Of a stretch of 64,000 nucleotides of DNA, positions 54,299 to 63,327 are shown piece after piece. The position numbers were made by a program, and so were the translations under genes. The DNA is taken from the NCBI RefSeq assembly GCF_004122115.1, contig NZ_SBKP01000010.1, positions 1-64,000 on the forward strand. Reading direction: 5' to 3'. The stretch comes from Sphingobium fluviale (GTDB taxonomy: Bacteria; Pseudomonadota; Alphaproteobacteria; Sphingomonadales; Sphingomonadaceae). The notes beneath the pieces were generated by a model. The model was given only the letters and a program-made list of their open reading frames with translations. It was not told the origin of the DNA and searched no databases. Each line of letters begins with the position of its first letter. Position 1 is the stretch's first letter.

Positions 54299-55249
54299 GT
54301 GAATGACATTGTTCTGGATTTTGAGCGCGCAGCCGAAATGATACCGGACCGGCCCGGCGATATTCTTCGCGCTGCCCGCGAGGAGCGGGGCATGACGCTC
54401 GCACAGGTGGCTGAGGTTACGCGGATTGCCCAGCGCCAGCTCGAAGCGATCGAGCGCAGCGACTTCGCCGCCTTGCCCGGAACACCCTACGCAGTTGGTT
54501 TCGCCCGCGCCTATGCACGCGCAGTGGGTGCAGATGAAGTGGAGATCGCGCGCGGTGTGCGTGAGGAATTGGGCGCGGCTGACCCCACGGATCGCTATGA
54601 GATGTTCGAGCCGGTCGATCCGGCGCGTATTCCACCGCGCAAGCTGGCGTGGACTGCGGCGATCCTCGCTCTTGTGCTGGCCACAGCTTATGCGGTGTGG
54701 CGTGCCCAATTTTTTACGGCATCAACCGATCAGGAAGTGTCTGACCTCGCCAATCGGGCGAGCGAACAGGCCGCCTCGGAACAAAGGCAGGCGCAAGCTG
54801 GCCCGGTTACGCCGCTTCCACTCGTAAACGGCCCTGTTGTTCTGACAGCACAGCAGGATGTTTGGCTGCGTATTTATGACGCTGCGGGTGTACGCCTGCT
54901 TGAAAAGCAGATGCTGAAGGGCGAGAGCTATACAGTTCCTGCGCAGGCCAATAATCCGATGATCCTGACAGGGCGGCCTGATGCGCTGGCGGTGACTGTG
55001 GGCGGCAAGCCGGTAGCGCCGCTTGGCCCGCCGGAAAAGACGATTGCTGATGTGCCGATCAGTGCCGCTGCGCTGCTGGCTCGGCCGGTGCCGCAAGCAC
55101 CTGCGCCAGCTGCACCCACCTTAGGCGCTACGGCACCCGCCAATCCGGCGGTGCGTGCACCCGTATCCCTCAGCCCTGGGGCGCAGAGGGTGCTCGATGA
55201 GGCGGCGTCTTCGGGCGCGCAAGACACACCGCCTGCCACTTCTCAGTAA
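54299..55249 (+). CDS. rodZ: RodZ-like helix-turn-helix membrane protein
   Basis: A 316-residue protein with the RodZ layout. An N-terminal Cro/CI-type helix-turn-helix (residues 18-85) contains GDILRAAREERGMTLAQVAEVTRI and IERSDFAALPGTPYAVGFARAYAR. One membrane helix (about 116-135) follows, then a periplasmic beta domain (DUF4115 type) with LTAQQDVWLRIYDAAGVRLLEKQMLKGESYTVP, and a long Pro/Ala-rich tail. RodZ links MreB to the cell-wall elongation machinery. The start is a GTG at 54299; an ATG at codon 14 is an alternative. It is followed by cpoB on the same strand. Confidence 0.87.
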   Translation: MNDIVLDFERAAEMIPDRPGDILRAAREERGMTLAQVAEVTRIAQRQLEAIERSDFAALPGTPYAVGFARAYARAVGADEVEIARGVREELGAADPTDRYEMFEPVDPARIPPRKLAWTAAILALVLATAYAVWRAQFFTASTDQEVSDLANRASEQAASEQRQAQAGPVTPLPLVNGPVVLTAQQDVWLRIYDAAGVRLLEKQMLKGESYTVPAQANNPMILTGRPDALAVTVGGKPVAPLGPPEKTIADVPISAAALLARPVPQAPAPAAPTLGATAPANPAVRAPVSLSPGAQRVLDEAASSGAQDTPPATSQ

Positions 55250-55339
55250 AATCTATCCGGCACGGGGCGTGCATTCCTTCCATTTTCGTGCGGGCCTGTT
55301 TATGGTCGGCGCACGTCATCTTTCGGGGTTGGTTCTGCC

Positions 55340-56320
55340 ATGCGTCATATCATCAGTGGGTTTTCGGCACTCTGTTTGGCAACAAGCGCGCTAGCGATGG
55401 CGGGCCATGCAGGCGCGGCAGAGCCTGTGGTGCCGATCGACAAGCGAGTGGACCGGCTGGAAAAGGAAGTGCGCGCGGTGCAGCGCAAGGTGTTTCCCAA
55501 TGGCGCGCCGGTGGAGCCGGATATTACCGCTGCCTCGCCCGATGCCGCGCCGCTCGCCCCGGCCTCCACTCCCGTGAGCGATCTCATCGCGCGGGTGACG
55601 TCGCTCGAAAGCCAGCTTGCCACGCTGACCGGCCAGACCGAGCAGAACAGCTACAAACTCAAGGTGCTGGAGCAGAAGTTCGAGGAATTGAAGGCTCAGC
55701 TCTTCCCGTCCGTGGCGGCTACTGAGCCTGGTGCCGCTGCGCCTGTCGCAAATCCGGTCGCTGCACCTGCGCCTGTTCCAGCCGCGGTGAGTACCGCGCC
55801 GGTGAAGGTTGCCGCGCCTGCTCTGCCGAAAGCCGCGCCTGCGCCCAAGCCTGTCCCCGCCAAACCAGCGCTGGCTGATGAGGCGCGCAAGGCAGCTGTC
55901 GCCGCGATCGAAAAGCCCGATACGGGCGACGCGGCGGGTGACGCCTATACCTATGGCTTCAGACTGTGGAGCGCCAAATTCTATCCCGAAGCGCAGGCGC
56001 AGCTCAAAACCACGGTCGAGAAATATGGCAACACCTCGGTCGGCAGCCGTGCACAGAACCTGTTGGGTCGCGCCTATCTCGATGATGGAAAGCCCGCTTT
56101 GGCATCTGTTGCGTTCTACGAGAATTACCGCAAGCGCCCGGAGGGCGACCGCACCGCACAGAGCCTCGCATATCTGGGCGAGGCGTTGATCCAGCTCAAA
56201 AAGCCCGCAGACGCGTGCAAGGTCTATGACGAGCTGGTTAAAAGCTATGGCACCAATCTGGCGTCCGATCTGCGCACTATGATGGAGAAGGGCCGCGTCC
56301 GTGCCAAGTGCGGCGCCTGA
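55340..56320 (+). CDS. cpoB: Periplasmic tetratricopeptide protein of the CpoB/YbgF family
   Basis: A 326-residue exported protein. Residues 1-27 form a signal peptide (ALAMAGHAGA). A coiled-coil trimerisation segment follows (VDRLEKEVRAVQRKVF, and a second VTSLESQLATL), then a long Pro/Ala/Val linker (residues about 130-185). The C-terminus has TPR repeats with DAYTYGFRLWSAKFYPEAQAQL and GRAYLDDGKPALASVAFYENY. CpoB coordinates septal wall synthesis with Tol-Pal constriction; tol genes are not in the window. It is followed by tilS with a 20-base overlap. Confidence 0.87.
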   Translation: MRHIISGFSALCLATSALAMAGHAGAAEPVVPIDKRVDRLEKEVRAVQRKVFPNGAPVEPDITAASPDAAPLAPASTPVSDLIARVTSLESQLATLTGQTEQNSYKLKVLEQKFEELKAQLFPSVAATEPGAAAPVANPVAAPAPVPAAVSTAPVKVAAPALPKAAPAPKPVPAKPALADEARKAAVAAIEKPDTGDAAGDAYTYGFRLWSAKFYPEAQAQLKTTVEKYGNTSVGSRAQNLLGRAYLDDGKPALASVAFYENYRKRPEGDRTAQSLAYLGEALIQLKKPADACKVYDELVKSYGTNLASDLRTMMEKGRVRAKCGA

Positions 56321-57266
56321 GCAGACGATTGAGCGTTTCCGCAACGATTATATTGCACTAATCGGTAAGGCAGAGGCTGAGACGGCCCGGATCGGAATTG
56401 CGGTGTCAGGCGGGCCGGACAGCATGGCGCTGCTCTGGCTCGCGGCCAGCGCCTTTCCTGGGGGCGTGGAGGCTGCGACTGTCGATCATGGTTTGCGCGC
56501 CGAGGCCCGCGAAGAGGCCGAAATGGTTGCGCGTTGGTGTGCGGATCAGGGCATCGCGCACAGGATACTCTCCCTCTCTGCCCCCATCACTGGAAGCATA
56601 CAGGCCTCGGCGCGGGCGGCGCGCTATGGGTTGTTGCATCAATGGCTGGAGGAACGAGCGCTAGGTTGGTTGCTCACCGCACATCACGCCGATGACCAGC
56701 TTGAGACCATGCTGATGCGCCTGAACCGGTCATCCGGCGTTGGGGGGCTGGCGGGTATCCGGGCACGCAACGGCGCGGTGCTGCGCCCATTGCTGGGCTG
56801 GCGGCGGGCTGAGCTGATGCAGGTGGTTCGTACGCACAATCTACCCCATGTGCATGACCCCAGCAACGACGATGCGCGGTTCGACCGGGTGGAGATGCGC
56901 CAGCACCTCACCCGCGTGGACTGGCTCGACCCGCTCGCGGCAGCGCGCGCGGCCGCTGCCTGCGCCGATGCGGAAGATGCGCTCTCCTGGCTGGTGAACG
57001 ATCTCGCCGCGCGGCATATTCGCACTGACGGAAATGCTCGGTGGGTTTTGGATCATCATGACTTCCCGCGCGAGGTGCAACGACGGCTGATCGGGCGCAT
57101 GCTGATCGCCGCCGAGCCGGATGCGCCTCCCCCGCGTGGAGAGACGATCGATCAAGCACTTGTTCAGCTATTGCGTGGTAATAAGGCCAGCATCGGCCAG
57201 TGGCTGCTTGATGGCGGCGGCAGGTTGTGGTCACTTTATGCTGCGCCGCCGCGATCAGGCGGATGA
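56301..57266 (+). CDS. tilS: tRNA(Ile)-lysidine synthetase
   Basis: A 321-residue N-type ATP-pyrophosphatase that converts C34 of the CAU-anticodon tRNA-Ile to lysidine. The P-loop SGGPDS is at 36-41, and VDHGLRAEAREEAEMV and LTAHHADDQLETMLMRL follow. HDPSNDDARFDRVEMRQHL is the family's later conserved block. The C-terminal half of the E. coli enzyme (about 430 residues) is absent, as in other short alphaproteobacterial forms. The start is a GTG at 56301 that overlaps cpoB by 20 bases. The order cpoB-tilS-ftsH is common in alphaproteobacteria. Confidence 0.93.
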   Translation: MPSAAPEQTIERFRNDYIALIGKAEAETARIGIAVSGGPDSMALLWLAASAFPGGVEAATVDHGLRAEAREEAEMVARWCADQGIAHRILSLSAPITGSIQASARAARYGLLHQWLEERALGWLLTAHHADDQLETMLMRLNRSSGVGGLAGIRARNGAVLRPLLGWRRAELMQVVRTHNLPHVHDPSNDDARFDRVEMRQHLTRVDWLDPLAAARAAAACADAEDALSWLVNDLAARHIRTDGNARWVLDHHDFPREVQRRLIGRMLIAAEPDAPPPRGETIDQALVQLLRGNKASIGQWLLDGGGRLWSLYAAPPRSGG

Positions 57267-57320
57267 GCCATTGTACTTTGCGCTGCCCGCCTTATCTTGG
57301 CGGGACGACATGAGGGTGAA

Positions 57321-59276
57321 ATGAACGACGACAAAGAACCGCAGCAGGGCAATCCCTGGGTCAAGAGCGCAATGATATGGGCAGGCGTGGTGTTCGCGTT
57401 ACTGCTGGTGGTATCGCTGGTGGAAAATCGTGATGGCGCTACTTCCGGCACGGCTATCGCCTATTCTGATTTCCGTTCCAAAATCGAGGGCGGCCAAGTC
57501 AAAGAGGTCTCGGTTGGCCCCGATCATATTTACGGCACCCTCAACAACGGCTCGAAATTCTCCACCGTGCCGGTCAACGATCCCGGCCTCATCCCCCTGC
57601 TGGATGACTATGGCGTAAAATATAGCGGCAAGGCCGAGGAGCAGCCGAGCTTCTGGATGGTGCTGCTGTATCAGTCGCTTCCGTTCCTGTTGATCCTTGG
57701 TGTTGCTTTCTTCGTGCTTCGACAGATGCAGAAAGGCGGCGGTGCGGGCGGCGCGATGGGCTTTGGTAAGTCCAAGGCCAAGCTGCTGACAGAGAAGTCT
57801 GGCCGCGTCACCTTTGACGACGTGGCGGGGATAGACGAAGCGCGCGAAGAGTTGCAGGAAATCGTCGAGTTCCTGAAAGACCCGCAGAAATTTTCGCGCC
57901 TAGGCGGCAAGATTCCCAAAGGCGCACTGCTGGTCGGCAGTCCCGGCACCGGCAAGACCCTGCTCGCCCGCGCGATTGCGGGCGAAGCGGGCGTGCCGTT
58001 CTTCACCATCTCTGGCTCGGATTTCGTTGAAATGTTCGTCGGCGTCGGCGCCAGCCGTGTGCGCGACATGTTCGAGCAGGCGAAAAAGAACGCGCCCTGC
58101 ATCGTCTTCATCGACGAAATCGACGCCGTGGGCCGCCATCGTGGCGCAGGGCTGGGTAATGGCAATGATGAGCGCGAGCAGACATTGAACCAGCTTCTGG
58201 TCGAGATGGACGGCTTCGAATCGAACGAGGGCATCATCATCGTCGCGGCAACCAACCGCCCTGACGTGCTTGATCCCGCGCTATTGCGCCCCGGCCGGTT
58301 TGATCGGCAAGTGGTGGTGCCGCGCCCTGATATCGAGGGCCGGGTCAAGATCCTTGAAGTCCACATGAAGAAGGTGCCGCTTGCGCCCGATGTCGATGCG
58401 CGCACGATTGCGCGCGGTACACCCGGTTTCTCTGGCGCAGATCTTGCGAACCTTGTCAACGAAGCGGCGCTGATGGCGGCGCGTCGTGGCAAGCGCCTTG
58501 TGGCCAGCGCGGAGTTTGAGGCCGCCAAGGACAAGGTGATGATGGGCGCGGAACGCAAGTCGATGGTCATGACCGAGGACGAAAAGAAGATGACCGCTTA
58601 TCATGAGGCGGGTCACGCTATTGTCGCGGTTCACGAACCCGCGTCAGACCCGATTCACAAGGCGACCATCATCCCCCGCGGCCGCGCACTGGGCATGGTG
58701 ATGCGCCTGCCGGAGCGGGACAATTATTCCTATCACCGCGACAAGATGTACGCGAACCTTGCCGTATCCATGGGTGGCCGCGTGGCCGAGGAGATCATCT
58801 TCGGCTATGACAAGGTCAGCTCCGGTGCGTCCGGCGACATTCAGTACGCCACCCGTCTTGCGCGCGACATGGTGACGCAATGGGGCATGTCGGACAAGCT
58901 TGGCCCGCTGCAATATGAAGAGCAGCAAGGCGAAACCTTCCTTGGATATTCGCAGAGCCAGCGCGTTCATATGTCCAACGAGACGGCAAAGGCAATCGAT
59001 CAGGAGATCCGACGGATCGTCGAAGCGGGCTATGACCGCGCCAAGAAGGTGCTGTCCGATTTCGAGGCGCAGTTGCATCTGCTGGCTAACGCGCTGCTGG
59101 AGTATGAGACGCTGTCTGGCGACGAGATCAAGACGCTGCTCGACAAGGGCGAGATCACCCGCGACGATGGCACCAAGATCAAGCCCAGTCCTATCCCGGT
59201 TGTGGGTACGTCGATCCCCCGCTCTGGCCGGCGCGGCAAGGGCGGGCTTGGCGGAGCGGCGGCGGCGGGGGCTTAA
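57321..59276 (+). CDS. ftsH: Membrane-bound ATP-dependent zinc metalloprotease FtsH
   Basis: A 651-residue membrane protease that degrades misfolded membrane proteins and short-lived regulators. Two membrane helices lie at about residues 15-38 and 100-125. The AAA+ domain has Walker A GSPGTGKT (206-213; Ser in place of the usual Pro), [14 protein letters not shown] and [20 protein letters not shown]. The zinc protease domain has His428-Glu-Ala-Gly-His432. A Gly/Ala-rich tail ends the chain. The ATG at 57321 is preferred to a start at 57297 because GAGGGTGAA lies upstream. Confidence 0.97.
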   Translation: MNDDKEPQQGNPWVKSAMIWAGVVFALLLVVSLVENRDGATSGTAIAYSDFRSKIEGGQVKEVSVGPDHIYGTLNNGSKFSTVPVNDPGLIPLLDDYGVKYSGKAEEQPSFWMVLLYQSLPFLLILGVAFFVLRQMQKGGGAGGAMGFGKSKAKLLTEKSGRVTFDDVAGIDEAREELQEIVEFLKDPQKFSRLGGKIPKGALLVGSPGTGKTLLARAIAGEAGVPFFTISGSDFVEMFVGVGASRVRDMFEQAKKNAPCIVFIDEIDAVGRHRGAGLGNGNDEREQTLNQLLVEMDGFESNEGIIIVAATNRPDVLDPALLRPGRFDRQVVVPRPDIEGRVKILEVHMKKVPLAPDVDARTIARGTPGFSGADLANLVNEAALMAARRGKRLVASAEFEAAKDKVMMGAERKSMVMTEDEKKMTAYHEAGHAIVAVHEPASDPIHKATIIPRGRALGMVMRLPERDNYSYHRDKMYANLAVSMGGRVAEEIIFGYDKVSSGASGDIQYATRLARDMVTQWGMSDKLGPLQYEEQQGETFLGYSQSQRVHMSNETAKAIDQEIRRIVEAGYDRAKKVLSDFEAQLHLLANALLEYETLSGDEIKTLLDKGEITRDDGTKIKPSPIPVVGTSIPRSGRRGKGGLGGAAAAGA

Positions 59277-59372
59277 TCAGTCCCCCGCACTTGCGTGGTC
59301 TTGCTCATCCCGTATATGCGATGAGGCAGGGTGTAGTGCCGCACTGGATTAAGCCGCCGCTTGGGGGAAGCC

Positions 59373-60062
59373 ATGAAAAAATTCGGATTGATCGGCGGGC
59401 TAAGCTGGAGCTCGACAGCGCGCTATTACGAGATCATCAACAAAGGCGTGGCCCGCCGGCTTGGTGGCTTTCACAGTGCGCCATTGGTGATCGAGAGCCT
59501 AGATTTCGCGGAAGTGGCGCGTTGCACCACCGCTGAAGACTGGGACTGTGCGAGCGGGCCTCTGATCGCGGCAGCGCAGCGTCTGGAGGCGGCTGGCGCG
59601 CAAGGCATGGTGATCTGTGCCAACTCCATGCATGTGATTTATGACCGGGTGGCGCAGGCCGTCTCGGTGCCCGTGCTTCACATCGCTGAAACGGTTGGCG
59701 CCAAGATGCAGGCAGATGGTGTCAAATCTGCCGCCATTGTCGGCACCCGCAACGTGATGACCGAGAAATTCTATCGCCAGAGGCTTGTTTCCTGCGGAAT
59801 TTCGCTTTTGCCGCCGGATATGGAACTGGCCGAGCGGGTCGATAAAATCGTCTATGACGAGCTGGTGCATGGCAAGGTTTCACGCGAATCCGAACGCTTC
59901 ATGAAATCGGAACTGACCGACATCGCCAAGCAACAAGTGCAAGCAGTGGTGCTGGCCTGTACGGAGCTGGAACTGATCGTCGATGTGCGCGCGAATGTGC
60001 TGCCGATTTATGATTCCACCACCATCCACGCACAGGCAGCGCTGGATTTCATCCTGAGCTAG
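59373..60062 (+). CDS. Aspartate/glutamate racemase family protein
   Basis: A 229-residue two-Cys racemase of the Asp/Glu/hydantoin family, closest in pattern to YgeA-type aspartate racemases. MKKFGLIGGLSWSSTARYYE opens the chain. Catalytic Cys82 lies in VICANSMH and Cys196 in VLACTELELIV, with both halves intact. ATG 59373 follows GGGGGAAG; a TTG at 59361 is in frame. The 3' end overlaps the hemerythrin gene by 14 bases on the other strand. The substrate (Asp versus Glu or another amino acid) is not readable. Confidence 0.87.
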   Translation: MKKFGLIGGLSWSSTARYYEIINKGVARRLGGFHSAPLVIESLDFAEVARCTTAEDWDCASGPLIAAAQRLEAAGAQGMVICANSMHVIYDRVAQAVSVPVLHIAETVGAKMQADGVKSAAIVGTRNVMTEKFYRQRLVSCGISLLPPDMELAERVDKIVYDELVHGKVSRESERFMKSELTDIAKQQVQAVVLACTELELIVDVRANVLPIYDSTTIHAQAALDFILS

Positions 60063-60501
60063 ATTTTTGCATAGGCTGGCGCAGCCTGATGCGCCCCTGT
60101 TGCAGTGCCAGCGGATAGAGGATGTCGTTTTCCTGCGCGATCCGTTCGCGCAGGCGGCCGATGATCCACTGGGTGGCGTGGGCGAAATTGCGCCAGTCGA
60201 TGTTGATGTTGTCCGGCGTCCATTCGTGCAGATAGAGCGCCCATTCTTCTTTGAGATCCGCGAATGTGCGTTCAAAAGCAGTGACTTCTTCATCGAGCCG
60301 GCCCGGCACTGCGGCGAAATGGTTGGCGTAGAGGAAGCCCTGTTCGGCGGCGAGATGCTCATCGAGACAGGCGGACAGGCGGCGGATTAGAGAAAACGCC
60401 TCCTCAGCGCGCGGCCCAGAAGACTCTACCAAGGCCAGCAGATCCTCCGCCAGCCCGTCCATTGCCTTATGCTCCTGAATAAGCCGTTCGATATCGTGCA
60501 T
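60049..60501 (-). CDS. Hemerythrin HHE-domain protein
   Basis: A 150-residue four-helix protein with metal-ligand His/Glu positions: LIQEHKAMDGLAEDLL, CLDEHLAAEQGFLY, LHEWTPDNIN, and a final RERIAQENDILYPLA block. The family binds di-iron and can carry oxygen or sense NO and redox state. The ATG at 60501 is chosen because GGAGG lies five bases upstream; longer in-frame starts at 60522 and 60546 lack this. TATAAT at about 60521-60526, read leftward, could be a -10 box. It overlaps the racemase stop. Confidence 0.83.
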   Translation of the reverse strand: MHDIERLIQEHKAMDGLAEDLLALVESSGPRAEEAFSLIRRLSACLDEHLAAEQGFLYANHFAAVPGRLDEEVTAFERTFADLKEEWALYLHEWTPDNINIDWRNFAHATQWIIGRLRERIAQENDILYPLALQQGRIRLRQPMQKSSSG

Positions 60502-60546
60502 CCGCGCCTCCGCCTGAAACATTATAGGCAGCGATACGGAGGGCAC

Positions 60547-60576
60547 AAAAAAAGGGCCGGGAAAATCCGGCCCTTC
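60547..60576 (-). terminator. Intrinsic terminator of rplM-rpsI
   Basis: AGGGCCGG (60553-60560) pairs with CCGGCCCT (60567-60574). On the minus strand the stem is followed by seven T (plus-strand A-run 60547-60553). It starts about 20 bases after the rpsI stop, a textbook leftward terminator. Confidence 0.82.
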
Positions 60577-60596
60577 TTGTAATGTGTGAAGCTGAC

Positions 60597-61106
60597 TTAG
60601 CGCTTGGAGAACTGGAAGCTGCGGCGCGCCTTGGCCCGGCCGTACTTCTTGCGCTCCACGGTGCGGCTGTCGCGGGTGAGGAAGCCCTCGGCCTTCACCG
60701 CGCCGCGCAGCGCAGGCTCATATTTTGTGAGCGCCTGTGCGATGCCGTGCTTCACCGCGCCGGCCTGACCGGAGAGGCCGCCGCCCTTGACGGTGCAGAT
60801 CACATCATACTGGCCCTCGCGATCTGTGACCGAGAAAGGCTGGTTGATGACGAGGCGCAGCGTGGGGCGCGCGAAATAGATTTCCTGATCGCGGCCATTG
60901 ACCGTGATCTTGCCGGTGCCTGGCTTCACCCAGACGCGGGCGACAGCATCCTTGCGGCGGCCGGTGGCATAGGCGCGGCCCTGCTTGTCGAGTTCCTGAA
61001 CGCGCAGCGGAGCGGCTTCCTGAGCGACAGGCACAGCGACGGCGGCACCTTCCGCACCGGCGGCCAGACCCTGAAGGTCAGAGAGCGAATTGACGGTATC
61101 GGACAT
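60597..61106 (-). CDS. rpsI: 30S ribosomal protein S9
   Basis: A 169-residue S9, whose C-terminal tail reaches the P-site tRNA. The core begins [26 protein letters not shown] and contains [19 protein letters not shown]. It ends with the conserved [18 protein letters not shown], including the invariant terminal Lys-Arg. The N-terminal extension of about 45 Ala/Val-rich residues is common in sphingomonads and other alphaproteobacteria. The start overlaps the rplM stop by one base. Confidence 0.97.
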   Translation of the reverse strand: MSDTVNSLSDLQGLAAGAEGAAVAVPVAQEAAPLRVQELDKQGRAYATGRRKDAVARVWVKPGTGKITVNGRDQEIYFARPTLRLVINQPFSVTDREGQYDVICTVKGGGLSGQAGAVKHGIAQALTKYEPALRGAVKAEGFLTRDSRTVERKKYGRAKARRSFQFSKR

Positions 61107-61585
61107 TATGCACCCACCTTGTTCTTGCGGTTGCGGGAAGCGAGATCGAGCACTTCCGGGTTCTGGGCTTCGTGCGGATGCTCTGCGCCCGCGAAAATGC
61201 GCAGGTTGCGCATCTGCTGACGGCCAAGCGGGCCGCGCGGGATCATCCGCTCGATTGCCTTTTCAAGCACGCGCTCCGGGAAGCGGCCTTCCAGCACCTT
61301 CTGCGGGGTGGTTTCCTTGATACCGCCCGCATAGCCGGTGTGCTTGTAATACACCTTGTCGGTCAGCTTCTTGCCGGTGAACTTCACCTTGCCTGCATTG
61401 ATGATGATGACATTGTCACCACAATCGACATGGGGGGTAAAGCTCGGCTTGTGCTTGCCGCGCAGAATGTTGGCAATGATCGAGGCGGCGCGGCCGACCA
61501 CGAGGCCTTCGGCGTCGATCAGCACCCATTTCTTTTCTACCGTTGCCGGTGTGGCCGGCTTGGTGGTTTTCATCAGCGCCTTCAT
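61106..61585 (-). CDS. rplM: 50S ribosomal protein L13
   Basis: A 159-residue L13, an early assembly protein of the large subunit. [18 protein letters not shown] is the classic opening, followed by [26 protein letters not shown] and [22 protein letters not shown]. The ATG at 61585 (MKALMKTTK) is preferred over the 61621 opening because AGGAG lies about ten bases upstream; 61573 is another in-frame ATG. It forms the usual rplM-rpsI operon. Confidence 0.97.
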   Translation of the reverse strand: MKALMKTTKPATPATVEKKWVLIDAEGLVVGRAASIIANILRGKHKPSFTPHVDCGDNVIIINAGKVKFTGKKLTDKVYYKHTGYAGGIKETTPQKVLEGRFPERVLEKAIERMIPRGPLGRQQMRNLRIFAGAEHPHEAQNPEVLDLASRNRKNKVGA

Positions 61586-61646
61586 GGCCCGAAAACTCCT
61601 GATTGATGACATGCCCCGCAAGCCAAATGCCTGCGAGCGGAAGCGC

Positions 61647-61676
61647 GCTATTGGCGAGGTGCATGCAAAGAGTCAA
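61647..61676 (-). promoter_or_regulatory. Possible promoter of rplM-rpsI
   Basis: On the minus strand TTGACT (plus 61671-61676) is followed after 18 bases by AATAGC (plus 61647-61652), about 60 bases before the rplM start. The -35 box is good and the -10 box weak. Confidence 0.35.
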
Positions 61677-61751
61677 GAAAAAGCGGTAGTTGTAAAGGAG
61701 GTAAAATAATACCCCATTCTTGTGAGCTGCCGAAACGAGTCGAAGAAAGCG

Positions 61752-62807
61752 TCAGCCGCGACCGGGATTTTTTTGGCTCACACTGTGTGCGGCCCACACT
61801 GCTGCCACCAGCAGCAATGCACCCACCAGCTGATGAGCGACGGCGAGCGGCAGCGAGATTCCACTCCATACCGTGGCGATGCCGAGCAGTATTTGTGTGC
61901 CGACTGCTGCATTGACCGCAACAGACGCGCGCCTATTTCCGGCCAATTTTGCCTCACGGGCCAGCAGGATGAGCAGCAGCGCTGCGCCCCATGCCCACCA
62001 GCGATGGAGGAAATGCACCAAATAGGGGTCGCTGGTGATCGTCAGCCAGAAGCTTCCCCACCAAACTATGCCCTCCGGAACGAAATGATCGTTCATCAGC
62101 GGCCACGTGTTCGACACATAGCCTGCGCGCAGGCCTGCTGTGATCGCACCGAGGAAAATCTGCACAAACAGCGCAGCCAGCGGGATCGCCGTGGCCCAGC
62201 GCAATATTGCCTTGCGGCGTACAACTTGCTTCGCCTCTGCAGCCATATCCAGAGCAGTCCAGACTATCGCACTGAGGAGCAACAGCGCCATCAGGAGGTG
62301 CGCGGCCAGCATCGCGGGCTGCACATTCACCCTATCGGTCAGCCCGCTCTTGACCATCAGCCAGCCGATTGCTCCTTGCGCCCCGCCGAGGACTAGGAGC
62401 ATCAGGAGGCGTGGTCCATAGCCCTTCGGGATGGCGCGCTTGGCCGCAAACCACAGGAGCGGCACGGCAAAGGCAAGCCCTAGCAAACGCCCCATGAGCC
62501 GATGGAAATACTCCCAGAAATAGATCTGCTTGAAGGCCTCCAGCGTCATGCCCTTGTTCATCAGCACATATTGCGAGCTGTTTTTGTAGAGCGCGAACTC
62601 CTTTGCCCATTGTGCATCGTTCAAAGGCGGCAGGGTGCCGGTAACGGGCTTCCACTCGGTAATCGACAGGCCCGATTCAGTAAGGCGCGTAATGCCGCCT
62701 ACCGCGACCATCAGCACAATAAGAGCGGCGATGATGAACAACCAGCGAGCGACGGCACGGGGTTGGGTATTTGAAGAGGTGGCACCAGTGATCACAGTCG
62801 CTTTCAT
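61752..62807 (-). CDS. ctaA: Haem A synthase (COX15/CtaA type)
   Basis: A 351-residue inner-membrane enzyme that oxidises haem O to haem A for aa3-type oxidases. Eight hydrophobic helices occur in two halves. Haem-ligand His residues lie in FWEYFHRLMGR, AAHLLMALLLL, LHRWWAW and AVAHQLVGA. GGITRLTESGLSITEWKPV is the family's extracytoplasmic block. The ATG at 62807 (MKATVITGAT) is used; the frame stays open to 63263 but that part overlaps the divergent MerC gene and has no family similarity. Confidence 0.95.
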   Translation of the reverse strand: MKATVITGATSSNTQPRAVARWLFIIAALIVLMVAVGGITRLTESGLSITEWKPVTGTLPPLNDAQWAKEFALYKNSSQYVLMNKGMTLEAFKQIYFWEYFHRLMGRLLGLAFAVPLLWFAAKRAIPKGYGPRLLMLLVLGGAQGAIGWLMVKSGLTDRVNVQPAMLAAHLLMALLLLSAIVWTALDMAAEAKQVVRRKAILRWATAIPLAALFVQIFLGAITAGLRAGYVSNTWPLMNDHFVPEGIVWWGSFWLTITSDPYLVHFLHRWWAWGAALLLILLAREAKLAGNRRASVAVNAAVGTQILLGIATVWSGISLPLAVAHQLVGALLLVAAVWAAHSVSQKNPGRG

Positions 62808-62863
62808 ACCCGGCAGATGCGCCTGGCGTAAGCGGTTTTCAAGCAGAGAATCCCGTTGTAGCG

Positions 62864-62880
62864 CAATGTTATATTGTATC
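62864..62880. promoter_or_regulatory. Possible Zur/Fur-type AT-rich operator between ctaA and merC
   Basis: AATGTTATATTGTATC stands out in a GC-rich region between the divergent ctaA and MerC-domain genes. Its left half (TGTTATA) matches the half-site I recall for alphaproteobacterial Zur boxes; the right half is imperfect. MerC-domain proteins are often zinc-regulated, which is the only contextual support. It could simply be the -10 region of merC. Confidence 0.25.
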
Positions 62881-62921
62881 TTTGATGATGCAGCGCTACA
62901 TGCGCTATACGAGGAGATATG

Positions 62922-63287
62922 ATGACCCAGAGGCCCGCCTATCTGCACTGGCTCGACAAGGCTGCGATAACCCTCTCCGGGTTTTGCGTTGTGCATTGCG
63001 TGGCGACCATTGTTCTGATTGGTACACTGACCTCGCTGGGGCATTTTTTTGCCAATCCTCTCATTCATGAAATAGGTCTTTTGTGCGCTACGCTGCTGGG
63101 GGCGGTGGCGCTGGGCAGCGGCATCATGCGCCACCGGCGGACGCTCCCTGTCTTTATCGGTGTGCCGGGCCTGGCGTTGATGGCTGCTGCGCTGTTTGCT
63201 CCCCATGGCTATGGCGAGGCACTGTTGACCATCCTGGGTGTATCGCTGGTGGCGGGCGCACACATGATGAACGCCCGAACCTGCTAA
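62922..63287 (+). CDS. MerC-domain membrane protein
   Basis: A 121-residue protein with four helices. The first carries a metal-thiol-type GFCVVHCVATIV with two Cys, and the last ends with AHMMNARTC. This is the MerC fold, which in mercury operons moves Hg(II) and in chromosomal copies is thought to carry other metals such as zinc. GAGGAGA lies at good distance from the second of two adjacent ATGs, so 62922 is used. No merA, merP or merR gene is nearby, which argues against mercury resistance. Confidence 0.8.
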   Translation: MTQRPAYLHWLDKAAITLSGFCVVHCVATIVLIGTLTSLGHFFANPLIHEIGLLCATLLGAVALGSGIMRHRRTLPVFIGVPGLALMAAALFAPHGYGEALLTILGVSLVAGAHMMNARTC

Positions 63288-63327
63288 GAATATTTGCGCA
63301 GCGCTCGTTCATTTCCTATCTGGGCGC

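Noticed and set aside
62808..63263. 152-residue N-terminal extension of ctaA
   Set aside because: The frame is open, but the extension is antisense to the MerC gene and unlike any haem A synthase N-terminus.
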